A DNA stretch of 64,000 bases from Rosa chinensis. Its lineage: Eukaryota > Streptophyta > Magnoliopsida > Rosales > Rosaceae. This document shows, one piece after another, positions 10,370 to 22,144 of the stretch (position 1 is its first letter; each line of letters starts with the position of its first letter). The stretch is taken from assembly GCF_002994745.2 (NCBI RefSeq), contig NC_037089.1:87010347-87074346 (forward strand), in the 5' to 3' direction. The position numbers were made by a program, and so were the translations under genes. Below the pieces are notes generated by a model. The model made no database searches. It had not been told where the DNA came from and saw only the letters and a list, made by a program, of their open reading frames with translations.

Positions 10370-12365
10370 AGTTTTTCTAGGGCTGGGCATTTAAGCCCGA
10401 AAACCCGCAAATCCGGACCGGCCTGTCAAAACCCGACCCGTACAGGCCGGGCCTTTTTTTTTTTTTTTTTTTATCAAAACGGTTCGGGCCCGGGCCCTGA
10501 CTTTCAAACAAACGGTTCTGGTCAGGCCTTGACCTTCAAAGTTGAAAAAACCCGTCAGGCCCGTTGTAAAGAAAAGAGACAGATGTCCATGTATTATTGG
10601 TGCTAAGATAAGGCTCAAAATCCTTATCATAGCATCGGACACACTGAATTAGACTCTTCAGTCAAATATCCAAACCTAATTGACTGAGTCTTCAATTCTT
10701 CCAGATCTGAACGAGGCCGCCTCCTTCGTTCTCCCTCTTCTCCGAGTCTTCAGTCTGCGGTCTAAGTCTCCTCCCTCATATTAGCCATAGCCAAGCGTCG
10801 AGACTGCCCTCCCTCCCCGCCCCACCCCACCCCCCCTCCCTCCCTGCGGTCTAAGTCTCCTCCCTCATATTAGCCATAGCCAAGCCCCGAGACTGCCCTC
10901 CCTCCCTCCCCCACCCCCCCTGCCTCCCTCCCTCCCTCCCTCTTCACTTCACCTGCACGGTATGAAGAAAACGTAAACCATAAATTGATTTGAATTTATT
11001 AACATATTGTTAAGTTAGGAGAATCCCAGATCTCAGATTTCTCTGGCTTTGATTTAAGATCTGTGGTGATTAGCAGCTAAACCTCCTTACCTTGCTTTGA
11101 CTGCAGGATTTGGAACTGTGGTTTTGCTTTGCATCTTGGACGAGGAGATTGGCATTGGGGCAAGAGTGAGGTGTTCTGGGGAAGGAAGATAGTGGCTGGG
11201 GTCCGCACAAAGCAAAGTAGAAAAGTCTTGGGGGATTTTAGTATTTTGCTGTACTGGGAAGATAAAAGCATGTGAGCCCAGATTCATGATTCACACTTCA
11301 CAGTCTCTGATGGTGGCGGCCAGAAAATGCAGCTGATCGATGTCGATCTCTTTTTTTTTTTTTTTAAAGGCTATTTGGGCCCGTAAACCCGGAAGCCCGG
11401 CCCGAAATGAAACGGGCCGGTCCCAGGCCGGTCCCTGTTGAGTGCAAAACGGGCTTTGGGCCCGAATAGTAAAAAACGGGCCGGTCTCGGGCCCAGTAAA
11501 ATTCTTATTGAACCCGGCCCGTGCCCAGCCCTAAGTTTTTCTATTGGAACCTCCAAATTTACTCACTTGACCTCTATGCTTTTTACACCTCTTATCAAAT
11601 TTTCAAATACTAAATTTACTCACTAAACCTCACTAAAGTTCCTCAAATAACCTCACTCATGTAATTTGCAAACAAGTTATTATCTTTAAAATAAAAAATT
11701 TAGTCATTTCAATGATTTAATCACTTTATAAATCTTAACTAATATACATTTCTTAATCAAACTTGAGTTTCAAAAATTAATGTCTAATCAATAAGAAAAT
11801 GCCATGAACTATTATGTTTTTTTTCTTCTCTATTTTAGCTGTGCAAAAAAAAAAAAATCATTTGTTTTTATTCTCAAAAAAAAAAAATCATTCATTTTTT
11901 AATGTTTTTTTTTGGTATATTTTGTACCACATGATTAATTATTTAAATATTTTTATTTTTATTATTATTTTTTTTTTTTGCAAATATAATGGATTGACTT
12001 AGATTTAGGTCATAAATCATAAGAGGGTTTATTTTGTTTTCCCTCATCAATATGCGTTCAACATATATATCATACATTTTTATGTCACATGATCTTAATC
12101 ATATTTTTAATTCTTATTAAATATATATATCAATGCTTTAATGAGTATGTAGTAAAATTGGAAAATGAAAATAGAAAAGGAAAATAATAAGGAATACAAT
12201 CTAATATTATTGAATTGGAAAGTCTACATAAAATAAATATAATATTTTTTTGGTATAATTATTGTCCTTAATAGTCATTTTATAGTAGGTTATATATGTC
12301 ATTTAATAATTCATAATAGAATAAGGTCAAGTGAGCAAATTTGGAGGTCCCAATAGAAACTCTCT
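10370..12365. mobile_element. Non-autonomous Mutator-like element with 9-bp TSD
   Basis: The left terminus (cctccaaatttactcacttg core at 11551-11570) and the inverted right terminus (cctccaaatttgctcacttg) form terminal inverted repeats of about 40 bp. The flanks are aaacttgcc at 10361-10369 and 12366-12374, a 9-bp duplication typical of MULEs. The paralogous locus near 45900 has a single taaacttgcc, an empty site. The internal part is AT-rich and noncoding. A hAT element sits 8 bp inside its left end. Without that passenger the element is about 832 bp. Confidence 0.85.
10378..11533. mobile_element. Non-autonomous hAT element with 8-bp TSD
   Basis: The ends are tagggctgggca and its inverse tgcccagcccta. 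The flanking 8-bp duplication is agtttttc at 10370-10377 and 11534-11541. Both subterminal regions are dense in gggcc/cccgg-type motifs, as in other plant hAT derivatives and in the element at 41466-43603. A direct repeat near 10750-10935 (ggtctaagtctcctccctca) and CCT-rich runs fill part of the middle. No transposase is encoded. Confidence 0.88.
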
Positions 12366-12419
12366 AAACTTGCCTGATATTAGAACAATGAATGTAAATT
12401 GACATAAAATGTGGAGTTG

Positions 12420-12605
12420 GATTTCATGGAGTGGCTGCCCTTAATTTAGCTAAATTAGCTTTACAATCTTTTGTTAATCTTTCATGGAGTGGGCTTGTCC
12501 CTCCTGATATTAAAAGTTTTGTGGCTTCTCATTGTATTCTTTGATTGAGTAATATAATTTGGTCGTCTTTCCCCTAAAGAAAAAAGAATAGATTAAAAAA
12601 AAAAA
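12420..12605 (+). pseudogene. Fragment of a LINE-type RNase H-like (RVT_3) C-terminus
   Basis: A short frame reads HGVAALNLAKLAL, then WSGLVPPDIKSFVASH, closely resembling the end of the RNase H-like domain of plant L1-type elements (pattern N-VAH-LAK-AL ... W ... PP-I). It ends near an A-rich tract at 12590-12606. It is absent from the corresponding place near 45960, where the paralogue continues with unrelated sequence after gttggatttca, so it is an insertion or rearrangement in unit 1. Confidence 0.5.
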
Positions 12606-13182
12606 TTAATGTCAATAATTGTTTTTGATTCATGAGTTTTATATTTCAAATTATCCAATTATTGGTTTATGAAAGCATTCAATTTCTTTACAAACCTCTT
12701 CTGAGGAACGCCTCTTCTGGCTAGCTTCATGCCTTCGTTGAATTAGTTTTTTAACAATTTACCTTTTTTTAATCTTTGTGCATGGGATAGTTTGAATCTA
12801 AACAAGGATCTTGGATAGGCCACAGTCCCACATAAGTTCCCCACATGTTCGTTATTGACTTATTTCTATGGGCATAGACTAAATTTAAATGAATACTGGT
12901 CATTCTTCACACATGCAGAGTGAAAGTATTTTTTATTTTATTTTTTCAGAAATAAAAAAGAAAACTGTCCTTACAGAGAGAAGATAGTGGGAGTAAAAAG
13001 TGGGTTGTGGGGTTTTTATTTTATAAAAAATATAATAAAAGTATATTTTATAAATGACATAATTATCCTTGTGATTTAATTAATTCTCAATATTTATTAA
13101 TCTTCTAAGATCATTTCTGTTAAAATTTTTGACTTTGACTAATAAACTTTCTTCTCTTAATAGTATAGAGTTGCTATTGCTC
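12606..13182. other. AT-rich intergenic sequence
   Basis: No frame, repeat or RNA gene could be supported here. The stretch is AT-rich and lies between the RVT_3 fragment and the TIR element that precedes the LHT promoter. Confidence 0.5.
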
Positions 13183-14135
13183 GGGGAATGCTAGATACAC
13201 ACGCATAGTGCGTCTGAGTGAAACACCAGGCCACCACGTGTCTATTAATAGCAGAAACGAAGTATTATATAAAAGTATTTTTTTTTTCTGGTCACTTTCG
13301 CCGTTTGCTGCTCTGATCTCTTTGTTCCTCCTCTCTCTTGGCTTCTGCAAAAGCAATTTCTATTTCTTCACTATCCTCCAGAACCACCGAAAGCATCTCT
13401 CGGCCAAATTTGAATGAATACACATCTTCAAGAACCTCTTATCCAAAAATCAAACTTATGAAGCTAACAATCAAACATGACTTTACAAATTGAAAACTAC
13501 GAAATGGGTCAGATCCGATATTGATCATATATAACTGGGTTCAAACGACGAAGAGAGATGAAGAGGAGCATGATGAATTGGGCGACAGCGAAAGCTATTT
13601 GAGCAGAGAGAAGAGGATCGCTGGTGAAGATTAAAGACGACGAAAAAGACTTAGCTGCCGTCACTTCATTCACCCATCTCCTTATTCTCGTTGGTTCAAT
13701 TAATTCAAAAGCGGCTGAATTTTCTGAGGTAAAATTCCAATCCAATAGAAATCCAGAATCCAAAATCTCAATTGGACTCTATAAACTGGATTAAGAATCA
13801 ACTATTCAAATTTCACAAAATTGATATCAGGCTTATGATATATATAACCCTTGCATGCATGCATTTCTTCACGCTTACAATTCTATTTCTATATCATTTA
13901 CCCAGAAAACATGAGACTGATGAGAGAGGAGAAGAAAACGAAGATATTTTTTATTTTTACGAAGAGAGAGGAAGCCAGGAAGAAGAAATGATAGGGGCAA
14001 AAATGACAAAAAAAAAGAAGAAGAAAAACTTGCATTGAATAAAATACCTCGTCTCTGCTCTGCTGTCATTGAACACGTGGTGGTGTGTACGTTGATTCAC
14101 TCAGACGCACTGTGCGTGTGTATCTAGTATTCCCC
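13183..14135. mobile_element. 953-bp TIR element next to the LHT promoter
   Basis: The left end ggggaatgctagatacacac and the inverse of the right end ggggaatactagatacacac form terminal inverted repeats of about 60-65 bp, with a shared gtgcgtctgagtgaa block. Termini this long suggest a Mutator-like MITE. A clean target-site duplication was not found: the 9 bp on each side do not match. There is no transposase. The element ends about 280 bp before the inferred TATA box of the LHT gene. Confidence 0.75.
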
Positions 14136-14417
14136 ACCCATAGCTTGAAAACTTGTAACATAAATTAGCTAGCTGCACGCCAAGCCAACCACGAGGGTCG
14201 TTGCCTGGAAAATTCAGCATTTGGAAAAAAAAAAAAAAGTCTCCGTTAATATGCGCGCATTTTGGAAAGTCAAACTATAAAACGTCACGAATTCGAATTA
14301 CTCAACTCCTCTTTCACGTTGGAATAGACTGACAAACAAAGAAGAATCTTAGCTAGCTTTTTTGTTTTTTGTTTTTTTGTTTTTAGAAGTGAATCTTAGC
14401 TAGCTTAAGAGCTTCTG

Positions 14418-14427
14418 TATTTAAATA
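14418..14427 (+). promoter_or_regulatory. TATA box of the LHT gene
   Basis: The palindromic word tatttaaata lies 145 bp upstream of the proposed ATG at 14563, a fitting distance for a plant 5' UTR of about 110 nt. The downstream LHT paralogue at 46.5 kb lacks this whole region. Inferred from sequence alone. Confidence 0.5.
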
Positions 14428-14562
14428 CCATAGAGCACCCTCCTTATTTTCTGTGCTGGAGTGAGGGTGCAGAGCTAGCTAGAGAGCTCCATTTCTTGGT
14501 TTTAACCTATCACCTACTGCATATATCTCTCCTATATATCTCCAAATCTTGGTTGAGTCGCC

Positions 14563-15143
14563 ATGAGAACTCAAACTCAAAACAACGCCGATAAAACTTA
14601 CGACCAGACAGAGGTTAGTATTAGTCTCGATTCCTATATGAAACTTTCGAAATTTCCGAAAATGATGTTGATGATCATGTTTATATTGGGTTGAGGTTGC
14701 ATCTGTTTGTTTCATAAAGAATGAGGCCAATTAAGCTATAGCTTAGATGGGAGAAAGTTATGTCTTCTCATCTTATATATTTGGTTTCCTATTTTTGTTT
14801 TAGCTTATGTGTCTCTATTTTTGAATCTGATTGAGATGAGACCACATAAGGCCCTGAGGGTCTTCTGGTTCGGTTGTTCTAATTACCCCAGGGCCTACGA
14901 CACCTTGTCTTCTACTTCAACTTTGATTTTCAAGCCAACTCTTTCAGTTGATCTATAGAATTGACTAGTACTTCATTTTTTCACCACGGAGCTAATTTTC
15001 AAAAATAATAATGATTAAATACACAATCTTAATTTTTTTTATTAAAAAAGAGGTGTTTACGTTAATTCAAAACTTTAATGTTATATAAAATTTTAAAATC
15101 AATTACCATGCAATCTCAAAAAGTAACTAATAAAATTATCTTT

Positions 15144-15182
<39 letters not shown>

Positions 15183-18100
15183 CTCTCTTTTTTTGCTTAT
15201 AGACAAACTTTCAATAATTTTCTATGATTTCTACAGTATACAGTAGATAGATACTTGCCTTTTTTTTTTTTTGAGATAATAGATAATTTCATTACTTATC
15301 CATGGCCAGAAGACACTTTGCATCAATTGTTGTTTCATACCAAAAGTCTAGATGGCACAAGTCGCCAAACAAATTGACCAGTAACCCTCATTGCAGACAA
15401 AATAAGCACAATTATTCGAGCCTAAAAACAACATGACTCAAACCCTCACAACCTAAATCTCCTTCATAGCAAATCTAGTCGTTTAGAGATCTCAATTGGT
15501 GTACAACTAGAGAAACTAAGAATTAAGCCGACAAAGACCCAAATCCAATTGCGGTAAAGAAAAAAAAAACTAGAACAGGATAAAGCCCTCTAGACCTACC
15601 AGAAAAGGCCCAAAGAAAAAGCTAGCAAATAAGATTTGTTGGACCAAACAATCATGGTCCAAAGGAGAATCTAGCCCAAAGTCGAAGCCCAACAAGGCCA
15701 ACCCAGCCCAAACCCATCTCCACCCCATGCAGCATGTACGCCACCGCCCTTCCAAGGATCGCCACCTCCATCGCCACCACCACCGAAGCAAACGAGTATG
15801 GATGCCCATTAGGCCCGAGCCAATCGAGTATGGGAAACCCAACACACCCCGCCGTCTACCAGATGCCAACGCCGCCTCCACAACCTCCAACCACGGTCCC
15901 CGGAACTCTGCCGTGACCATCTATGCTGCCAACAAGGATCGAAAAGGGATGAAACCGGCCAACCAATGTTAGTTTCTTCCCGTCCAGAAACCCAAGAACC
16001 ACCGCTGAGCTCTGTAGATCACCACCCGTCCGGTAGCACCGCAACGTCAGCGCGGCTAAAGGCCGGTAGTGAAGTTAGGTCACCGCCAGATGAGCGCTCT
16101 TGAAACACAGGGAAGACAATTAGTATAGAAGTTGTTGCGGCTAGAGAGAAGTAGATACTTGTCATTTTTGTTTTACCTTTGCGTGCATAAACAAACCCAA
16201 AGAGATATTATTTTCAAGTAAGATCCTCTGAGTCTCCTTGACCAAATATAAAGCACATTGACTATTCCTTCTTGCATTTTTGTTTTTCCTAGATCCACAC
16301 GTGGCTTCGTTGGTAGCAATAGTTTTTTTTTTTTTTTTTTTTACACCAGTTGCACTATAATTTTGAGAGGCTAGGTTTGAAATTATGTATCGCACGAAAT
16401 TGAACTAATTTCTATAATTAGGCCAAAATAGAAAAAAACAACGTCATAAAAAAATAACAGAAAAACAAATATATTTAGTTGAAATAAATATTGAATATGG
16501 TAATGGGCATTGGGCAGCACACGGTGTCAGCTTATTACTGAGACATTATGAGATGTGGGCCCAAAAAGCTAATAAGACACAATTTTCGTATCAAGGAAGC
16601 AACCCAGCCAGCCATCACAAATTGATAACTGAGAAAGTTGACTATGCCAATTGATTCCATTCCCCAAATTTGGGGATACCAATCTCCCTAGATTCACTGA
16701 ACTGAGATTGACTTCCCAAAATACCCTCCAAAGTCCCTAGAATATCACTACTGCCCCCAAAGTTTCCTTTTCTAGCTAGGAATCTTGGATACAACTGGTG
16801 TTTAATTTGTAAAATTTGAAGCGCTCAATATGGTGTACTTTTGTTGTTGATGCTCATGAAAGCATAACACGGCTGCCGTTACTAAATTTGTGTAGATGGA
16901 CGAAAAATTAGCCAAGGAAAAGGCAATTAATGAGTGGCTTCCAATTACTTCTTCAAGGAATGCAAAATGGTGGTATTCGGCTTTTCACAATGTTACGGCC
17001 ATGGTTGGAGCTGGTGTTCTCGGTCTCCCTTATGCCATGGCAGAGCTTGGATGGTATGTTAATTATTCTATATTCTAATTAAGCATCAAATTATACACTT
17101 ACAACTTCTGTCGTCTGTTAACTTGATTGATCTCATTGTGTAATTCAGGGGTCCTGGTATAGTTATTTTGGTCCTTTCATGGGTCATCACATTGTACACA
17201 CTATGGCAAATGGTTGAGATGCATGAGATGGTTCCAGGGAAACGTTTTGATCGTTACCACGAATTGGGTCAGCATGCATTTGGTGAAAAGCTTGGTCTTT
17301 ACATTGTGGTGCCTCAGCAACTCATTGTTGAAGTTGGTGTTTGCATTGTGTACATGGTCACCGGAGGAACATCGCTGCAGAAGGTCCATGACACTGTGTG
17401 CTCAGACTGCAAAAAGATCAAATTGACTTACTTCATCATGATCTTTGCCTCTGTTCACTTTGTGCTTTCCCACCTTCCCAACTTCCACTCCATCGCCGGC
17501 GTGTCTTTGGCTGCAGCTGCCATGTCCTTGAGGTCAGATATTTTTGCTAGGCTTTTACTCACTACATAATAGGGGTGGCTAGAGGAATCCATTAGCTTTT
17601 TGTGTTTCTTCCAAGTTAGAAGTCTTGCCCCCAAAACATGTTTGATGAAATTAATGCCTCTAAGCTAGGGAGTCCTACTATATGTTTATTTCCAAGTTAT
17701 GTTATTGTGTACGTGATTCATTAATATATTGGATACTAATTGTGATGCATATGTGTGCAGTTACTCTACCATAGCATGGACTGCTGCGCTAGACAAGGGT
17801 GTGGTAGAAAATGTCGATTATAGTTACAAAGCCAAGACTACTACAGGAAAATTTTTCGACTTCTTAGCTGCATTGGGTGCAGTGGCTTTTGCTTATGCTG
17901 GCCATAATGTAGTCCTCGAAATCCAAGCAACAATTCCTTCTACACCTGAGAAGCCTTCCAAGGTACCCATGTGGAAAGGAGTCATTTTTGCCTATATAAT
18001 TGTGGCTTTGTGCTACTTCCCGGTTTCTCTGGTGGGATATTACATATATGGCAATTCACTTGAAGACAACATCCTCGTCACATTGGAAAGACCCAAATGG

Positions 18101-18919
18101 CTAATTGCAATGGCCAACATGTTTGTTGTCATCCATGTTATTGGAAGCTATCAGGTGATGGACCGATCAAGGATTGCCTAAATTTTTTTAATTTCATTTT
18201 CTGTACTCAAACATTTAGTCTGACACTACTAGCTCTGCCGCAGGTTTATGCAATGCCAGTGTTTGACATGATGGAAACTCTACTGGTAAAGAAGTTGAAT
18301 TTCAGGCCAACTTTTATGCTTCGCTTCATTACACGAACTTCATATGTTGGTAAGTTATTTGGTTACTGTTGACCTTGATTCCATCAAGTTTATGCTATTG
18401 CTTCAAGTTCAAGCTGGATATACTTTAATTAATTAAAATATACATTTCGTTGCAGCAATTACCATGTTTCTCGGAATTACATTCCCTTTCTTCAGTGGTC
18501 TCCTTGGATTTTTCGGAGGATTTGCTTTTGCCCCAACAACATATTTTGTAAGCTCACAATCTATTCCTTTAAATTCTAATGAAATGAAATGGACATTCTG
18601 ATTTTTCTTTTTCACATGTTTAATGAACTTGTTAATATCTTCAGCTCCCTTGCATAATGTGGCTTGCCATCTACAAACCAAAGAGATTTGGCTTATCCTG
18701 GTGGTGTAACTATGTATGTTGAGTTTGGTTAATTTATACTTTATTGTTCTTAAGCATGCATTTGATTTCCTTTTGATTGCATATATTTGAGTTAATCTTA
18801 TTTTGACTTGCTAATTTCAGATCTGCATCTTCTTTGGTGTTCTTTTGATGGTTCTATCACCAATTGGAGGGCTGAGATCAATCATAGTTAAAGCCAAGAC
18901 CTATGAATTCTACTCGTAA
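14563..18919 (+). CDS. LHT1: Lysine/histidine transporter LHT1-like, 8 exons, apparently intact
   Basis: Proposed exons are 14563-14613, 16896-17053, 17149-17532, 17761-18154, 18244-18349, 18456-18547, 18645-18713 and 18821-18919. All have GT-AG borders and keep frame, giving about 450 residues, as expected for LHT1 (Arabidopsis about 446). The protein belongs to the amino acid/auxin permease family of plasma-membrane proton-coupled importers. Hallmarks are [19 protein letters not shown] (about residue 55), [76 protein letters not shown] and the C-terminal [10 protein letters not shown]. It is rich in hydrophobic membrane segments throughout. The 17-codon first exon was chosen because it joins in phase to [10 protein letters not shown] and resembles the charged LHT1 N-terminus; starting at 16896 would drop it. 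Intron 1 (2.28 kb) hosts a LINE-like insertion and an AT microsatellite. It is the only complete LHT copy in the window. Confidence 0.88.
15149..15188. repeat. (AT)n/(CT)n microsatellite in LHT intron 1
   Basis: An AT run of about 30 bp is followed directly by a short CT run. It lies in the first intron of the LHT gene, just upstream of the LINE-like insertion. Confidence 0.95.
15258..16151 (-). mobile_element. LINE-like retroposon inside LHT intron 1
   Basis: A T-run of about 14 begins at 15259, the complement of a poly(A) tail. The flanking direct repeat is tagatacttg at 15248-15257 and 16152-16161. The minus strand carries a 116-codon frame at 15570-15920 rich in Trp, Arg and Gly that matches no domain I recognise. 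The elements at 8663-9990 and 34293-35833 show the same poly(A) plus long duplication structure. Orientation is antisense to the host gene. The LHT pseudogene at 46.4 kb lacks this segment. Confidence 0.72.
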
Positions 18920-19649
18920 GCCATTGATCATCATCCTTCCAAGCGAAAAGCCTGGAAGGGGTAGTAGTAGTTTTTTAAAAGAAAAGAAAAAAAACATTGA
19001 GCCTTTTCTGATGAAGATGAGGAAGAAATATCAAGGACTAAATACCTTGAGCAGCAAGTAAGCAGTGGACAAAGAATTAAATAAGGTTGTTTATGGAGTG
19101 GAATACTCGTCTCCATGTATCAGGGAAAAGAATCTGTCACCATGGGACTAATTCCAAAGGGCTCTCTACTGTTTCCTTTTCTTCATTATGTATTTGTTTG
19201 GGCATGTCATCATGTATATGATCTTTCTTTGTGTTTGTTTAAGCATTCTGAGGTGGATATGTGGGAAATCTTAATTCCCCAGTACTGATTGATCCTATAA
19301 TACGTCAAATATTGAGCAGTTATAGCTATTTCCACTTATGAGTATTATTCATTTAGCTTGGACTCGCCTAGCTAATGCAATCCAGCTTGATCACTTTGTG
19401 TCTTAGGAAGGGGATTTTGTACTACATTTTTGCTTATGTACCGCGCGGTGTGAATGAATTAGTTTGCTGTGCATTTCCTTTCGCCAGATTTTATGAATTT
19501 TGACTGGTAGTGCAGAGATGTTCTGATATAACCATTAGACGTCTCTGTTTTGGGGAATCCATAGTTGAAGTCGAAATCGTATGACTAGTAACTAATATGT
19601 TTCGATCAACCTACCGTACCAATCTGTTTCATGGAACCTACCAATTTGT
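18920..19649 (+). other. LHT 3' flank, conserved among the three units
   Basis: The 3' UTR and spacer align with 48491-49010 and with 55991-56700: ccatgggacta, catgtcatcatgtatatgat and gattgatcctataatacgtc recur in all three. No gene lies here. Unit 1 and unit 3 remain alike up to the minus-strand F-box remnants that follow; unit 2 diverges at about 49012. Confidence 0.6.
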
Positions 19650-20003
19650 ATCACTGAGACTTATAATGTTTGATGCTTGATCTTAAACCAAAAGCACAAA
19701 AACGCAAAGCTGGAGCAGCAGCATCTTGGGATATAAATGGAGCAACTACACAAAAGCCAAAGTCTCCACATGGATTAGTGTAACATCCAACTTTTAAAGT
19801 GGCTAACTCAAAAGATTTGAAGGTTTTGCTCTTAATGTTACAAAAGAAGACTTTACCAGGAGAATGCAGCAACAGATATGAACTTTCCTCTCCATCTCAT
19901 TTTCGTCTCGAGCAAGAAATAGAACATGTTGTTTAATTAGGAAGCGTGGTTAACCGGTGCCTAAGGGATCAAGATCAACATGGTACTTCACAAACTGCCT
20001 AGA
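19650..20003 (-). pseudogene. F-box pseudogene 6, C-terminal piece (minus strand)
   Basis: Read on the minus strand, 20003 to about 19820 encodes QFVKYHVDLDPLG and LLHSPGKVFFCNIKSKTFKS followed by FELA, the C-terminal third of the same F-box family found on the plus strand elsewhere. The frame then runs into unrelated codons. The rest of the gene lies 13 kb away at about 32933-33250. The break falls inside gcctaga, which is present on both sides of the intervening insertion. A parallel remnant in unit 3 is at 56700-56960. Confidence 0.75.
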
Positions 20004-20152
20004 TAGAGCCATCTCAAAAGTTTTCGAGGCCCCGTGCAAAATTAAAAAGTGAGCCTCTCTTTTTACGGTCGTGTATGAATATGCCATTGAAATTTTTTGT
20101 TATATAAAGAAAATATTATACGAAATTATTTTTTAGATTAAAAAATCTTTTA

Positions 20153-20432
20153 TGTTGTAAATATTAATGTGGCTATTCATGTAATAGTAATTAGTGCTGC
20201 GTGATATACGCCAATTAAGATTGATTGGTGATTAACAGAATATAATTATCGATTGATTGATTGTAATCAGACGAGTGATTGATGTAATCGTTAAATAGTT
20301 ACCTTTTGTAAACCTGAGGTACTCCTATATAAACCTCATTGTGAGATGAATAGAATCACTCCATTTCTCATACTTCATTCTTGGTGTCTAAACTCTCCCT
20401 CTCTCAAATTCTTTTACTATCGTTTTACAACA
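20153..20432 (+). repeat. 5' LTR of the copia element
   Basis: It runs from tgttgtaaat to cgttttacaaca. It contains a tatataaacct box, likely the LTR promoter TATA, near 20324-20334. The primer-binding region starts directly after it. Confidence 0.95.
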
Positions 20433-20450
20433 AGTTATCAGCACGAAGCT
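20433..20450 (+). promoter_or_regulatory. Primer-binding site region of the copia element
   Basis: The word agttatcagcacgaagct directly follows the 5' LTR. A ttatcagcacga start is common in plant copia elements and sits where the tRNA primer anneals. The exact tRNA was not determined. Confidence 0.55.
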
Positions 20451-22144
20451 CTAACCCAAGCCCTAGCCAGAGAAAAAAAAACCCCCTGCTGCAGCCTGTT
20501 TGCACACCCCGAAACCTCTTGATCGGGACCTCATATCAAAATCTTTCCTTCATCAAAGTTGTTTGTCTCTGCCTCTTCTATCCGCCCTCCAAATTTCAGC
20601 CTTATTGGAGTCGTTTTGAGACCTGTACACCATTTGAAGTGGGAGCTGTCCAGAAGAGGCGAATAGTTCTTGGATCAGTTCTGCACATATAAACTGAAGA
20701 TTCATCCGCTCTTCATCAAGTAATGTTTTCCAAATTCTAATTTTAATTCATGTTTTCAAACTTGATTATATGAACAATCACCATGATGCATGAACCCCCA
20801 AATTTACTTTATTAATTTATTTGGTTGATACATATATATCTGTCATATATATTTGTTCATGTTTTTGGATTTGATTGACATATACCATGACACATTGACA
20901 TGTAGGATTCCTATTTAATATTACTATAATGCCAGAAGCGTTTATTCAAATCATTGCCATAATAATGTGCATCATTTCCTGTTAATGCCGTATATTACGC
21001 TCATCACCAAAATGATTTCATTATTGACTTTATGATATTTATTTACTTCATTACAATTTCTTAATGTTGTACATTAAGTTTATTGCCATAATGATTATGT
21101 AATATTTATGGGGTTAATGAAGCGTTAATGCCAGAAGCATTTAAGGAAAAAAAAAAAAGACAGGTTAATGGTGAATATTAAATGAGGCTGAGTCAGAAGC
21201 TCAAATCAAGTCCAAAGTCACAACAACAAATCCGAGCCAGAAGCTCAGGCCCAAGTTGCAAGGCCAGAATAGCAGCTCACTACATGTTACCATGACAAAA
21301 GTTATGAATCTTCTCAAATAGGCTCATCCAGTTGGATGCGGTGTCTAGGCAAGGTTCAGATGAGGCCGTGTACTTAAGTGAGCCTCGCTCCACCTAAACA
21401 TCATCCTTCCTTACCTGGTCGTATTCAATTGGAGTTACCGAAAGGGTTGAGTAATAATTTTTCATTCGTTGGCAGACCAACCTGAGCCCAGCAGGCCCAC
21501 TCTCCCTCCATGGGACCTAGCAGCCCAGCAGGCCTCACATACTCTTTGATCAGCACATGAAAGCCTAGGTCACGAGCCCGCAGACTAAGCTCGATAGGCT
21601 TCACTATCAAGCCCACTCCTTCTTTGGTCCAGCAGATTCAAAAATAAAAGGAAAAATGATTTCATATTGTAAATAGATTCACCATATTTAATATGTGTAA
21701 TTAATTGCCAGAAGCATTTATTCACATAATTGTGTGATAATTAATCTGTTAAATTAGTAGCATGTAATTAATATCTCAATTGATTTATGATTTCTATTTA
21801 TCAATTTGTGAGATATTATTACAATTTACTTTGTTCAATATTATTGTGTTACTTGTCTGAATTTTCGCACTAGAATATATGTGTAGAAAATGCAGGTACC
21901 TAATGAACTAGAAGTTCTAAATGAACCCGTAGTTCATATATAAATCGAACTTGTAGTTTCGATAATGCCGTTTAAAGAAACTTGAAGTTTCCTTTCATAA
22001 ATTCACCACACATGATAAAACCAGTAGATTTTACATGTCTAATCCGATTTTTCATACCATGTTATAGAACCTGAAATTCTCATTACTTGCTTATGGACGA
22101 TATTACCCAAAGCACTAATATTATTTGTTCATTTCCTATAAGAA
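20451..22144 (+). other. Noncoding leader of the copia element
   Basis: This 1.7-kb stretch between the primer-binding site and GAG has no supported gene. The word gccagaagc and close variants recur at 20931, 21130, about 21192, 21235 and 21708 (and again at 23533), often next to attta or attaatg. Confidence 0.55.

Noticed and set aside
16896..17078. LHT start at the ATG of the second exon
   Set aside because: A 17-codon exon at 14563 joins in phase, gives the usual LHT1 length and N-terminus, and has a TATA box at a fitting distance. The internal ATG remains possible for short transcripts.
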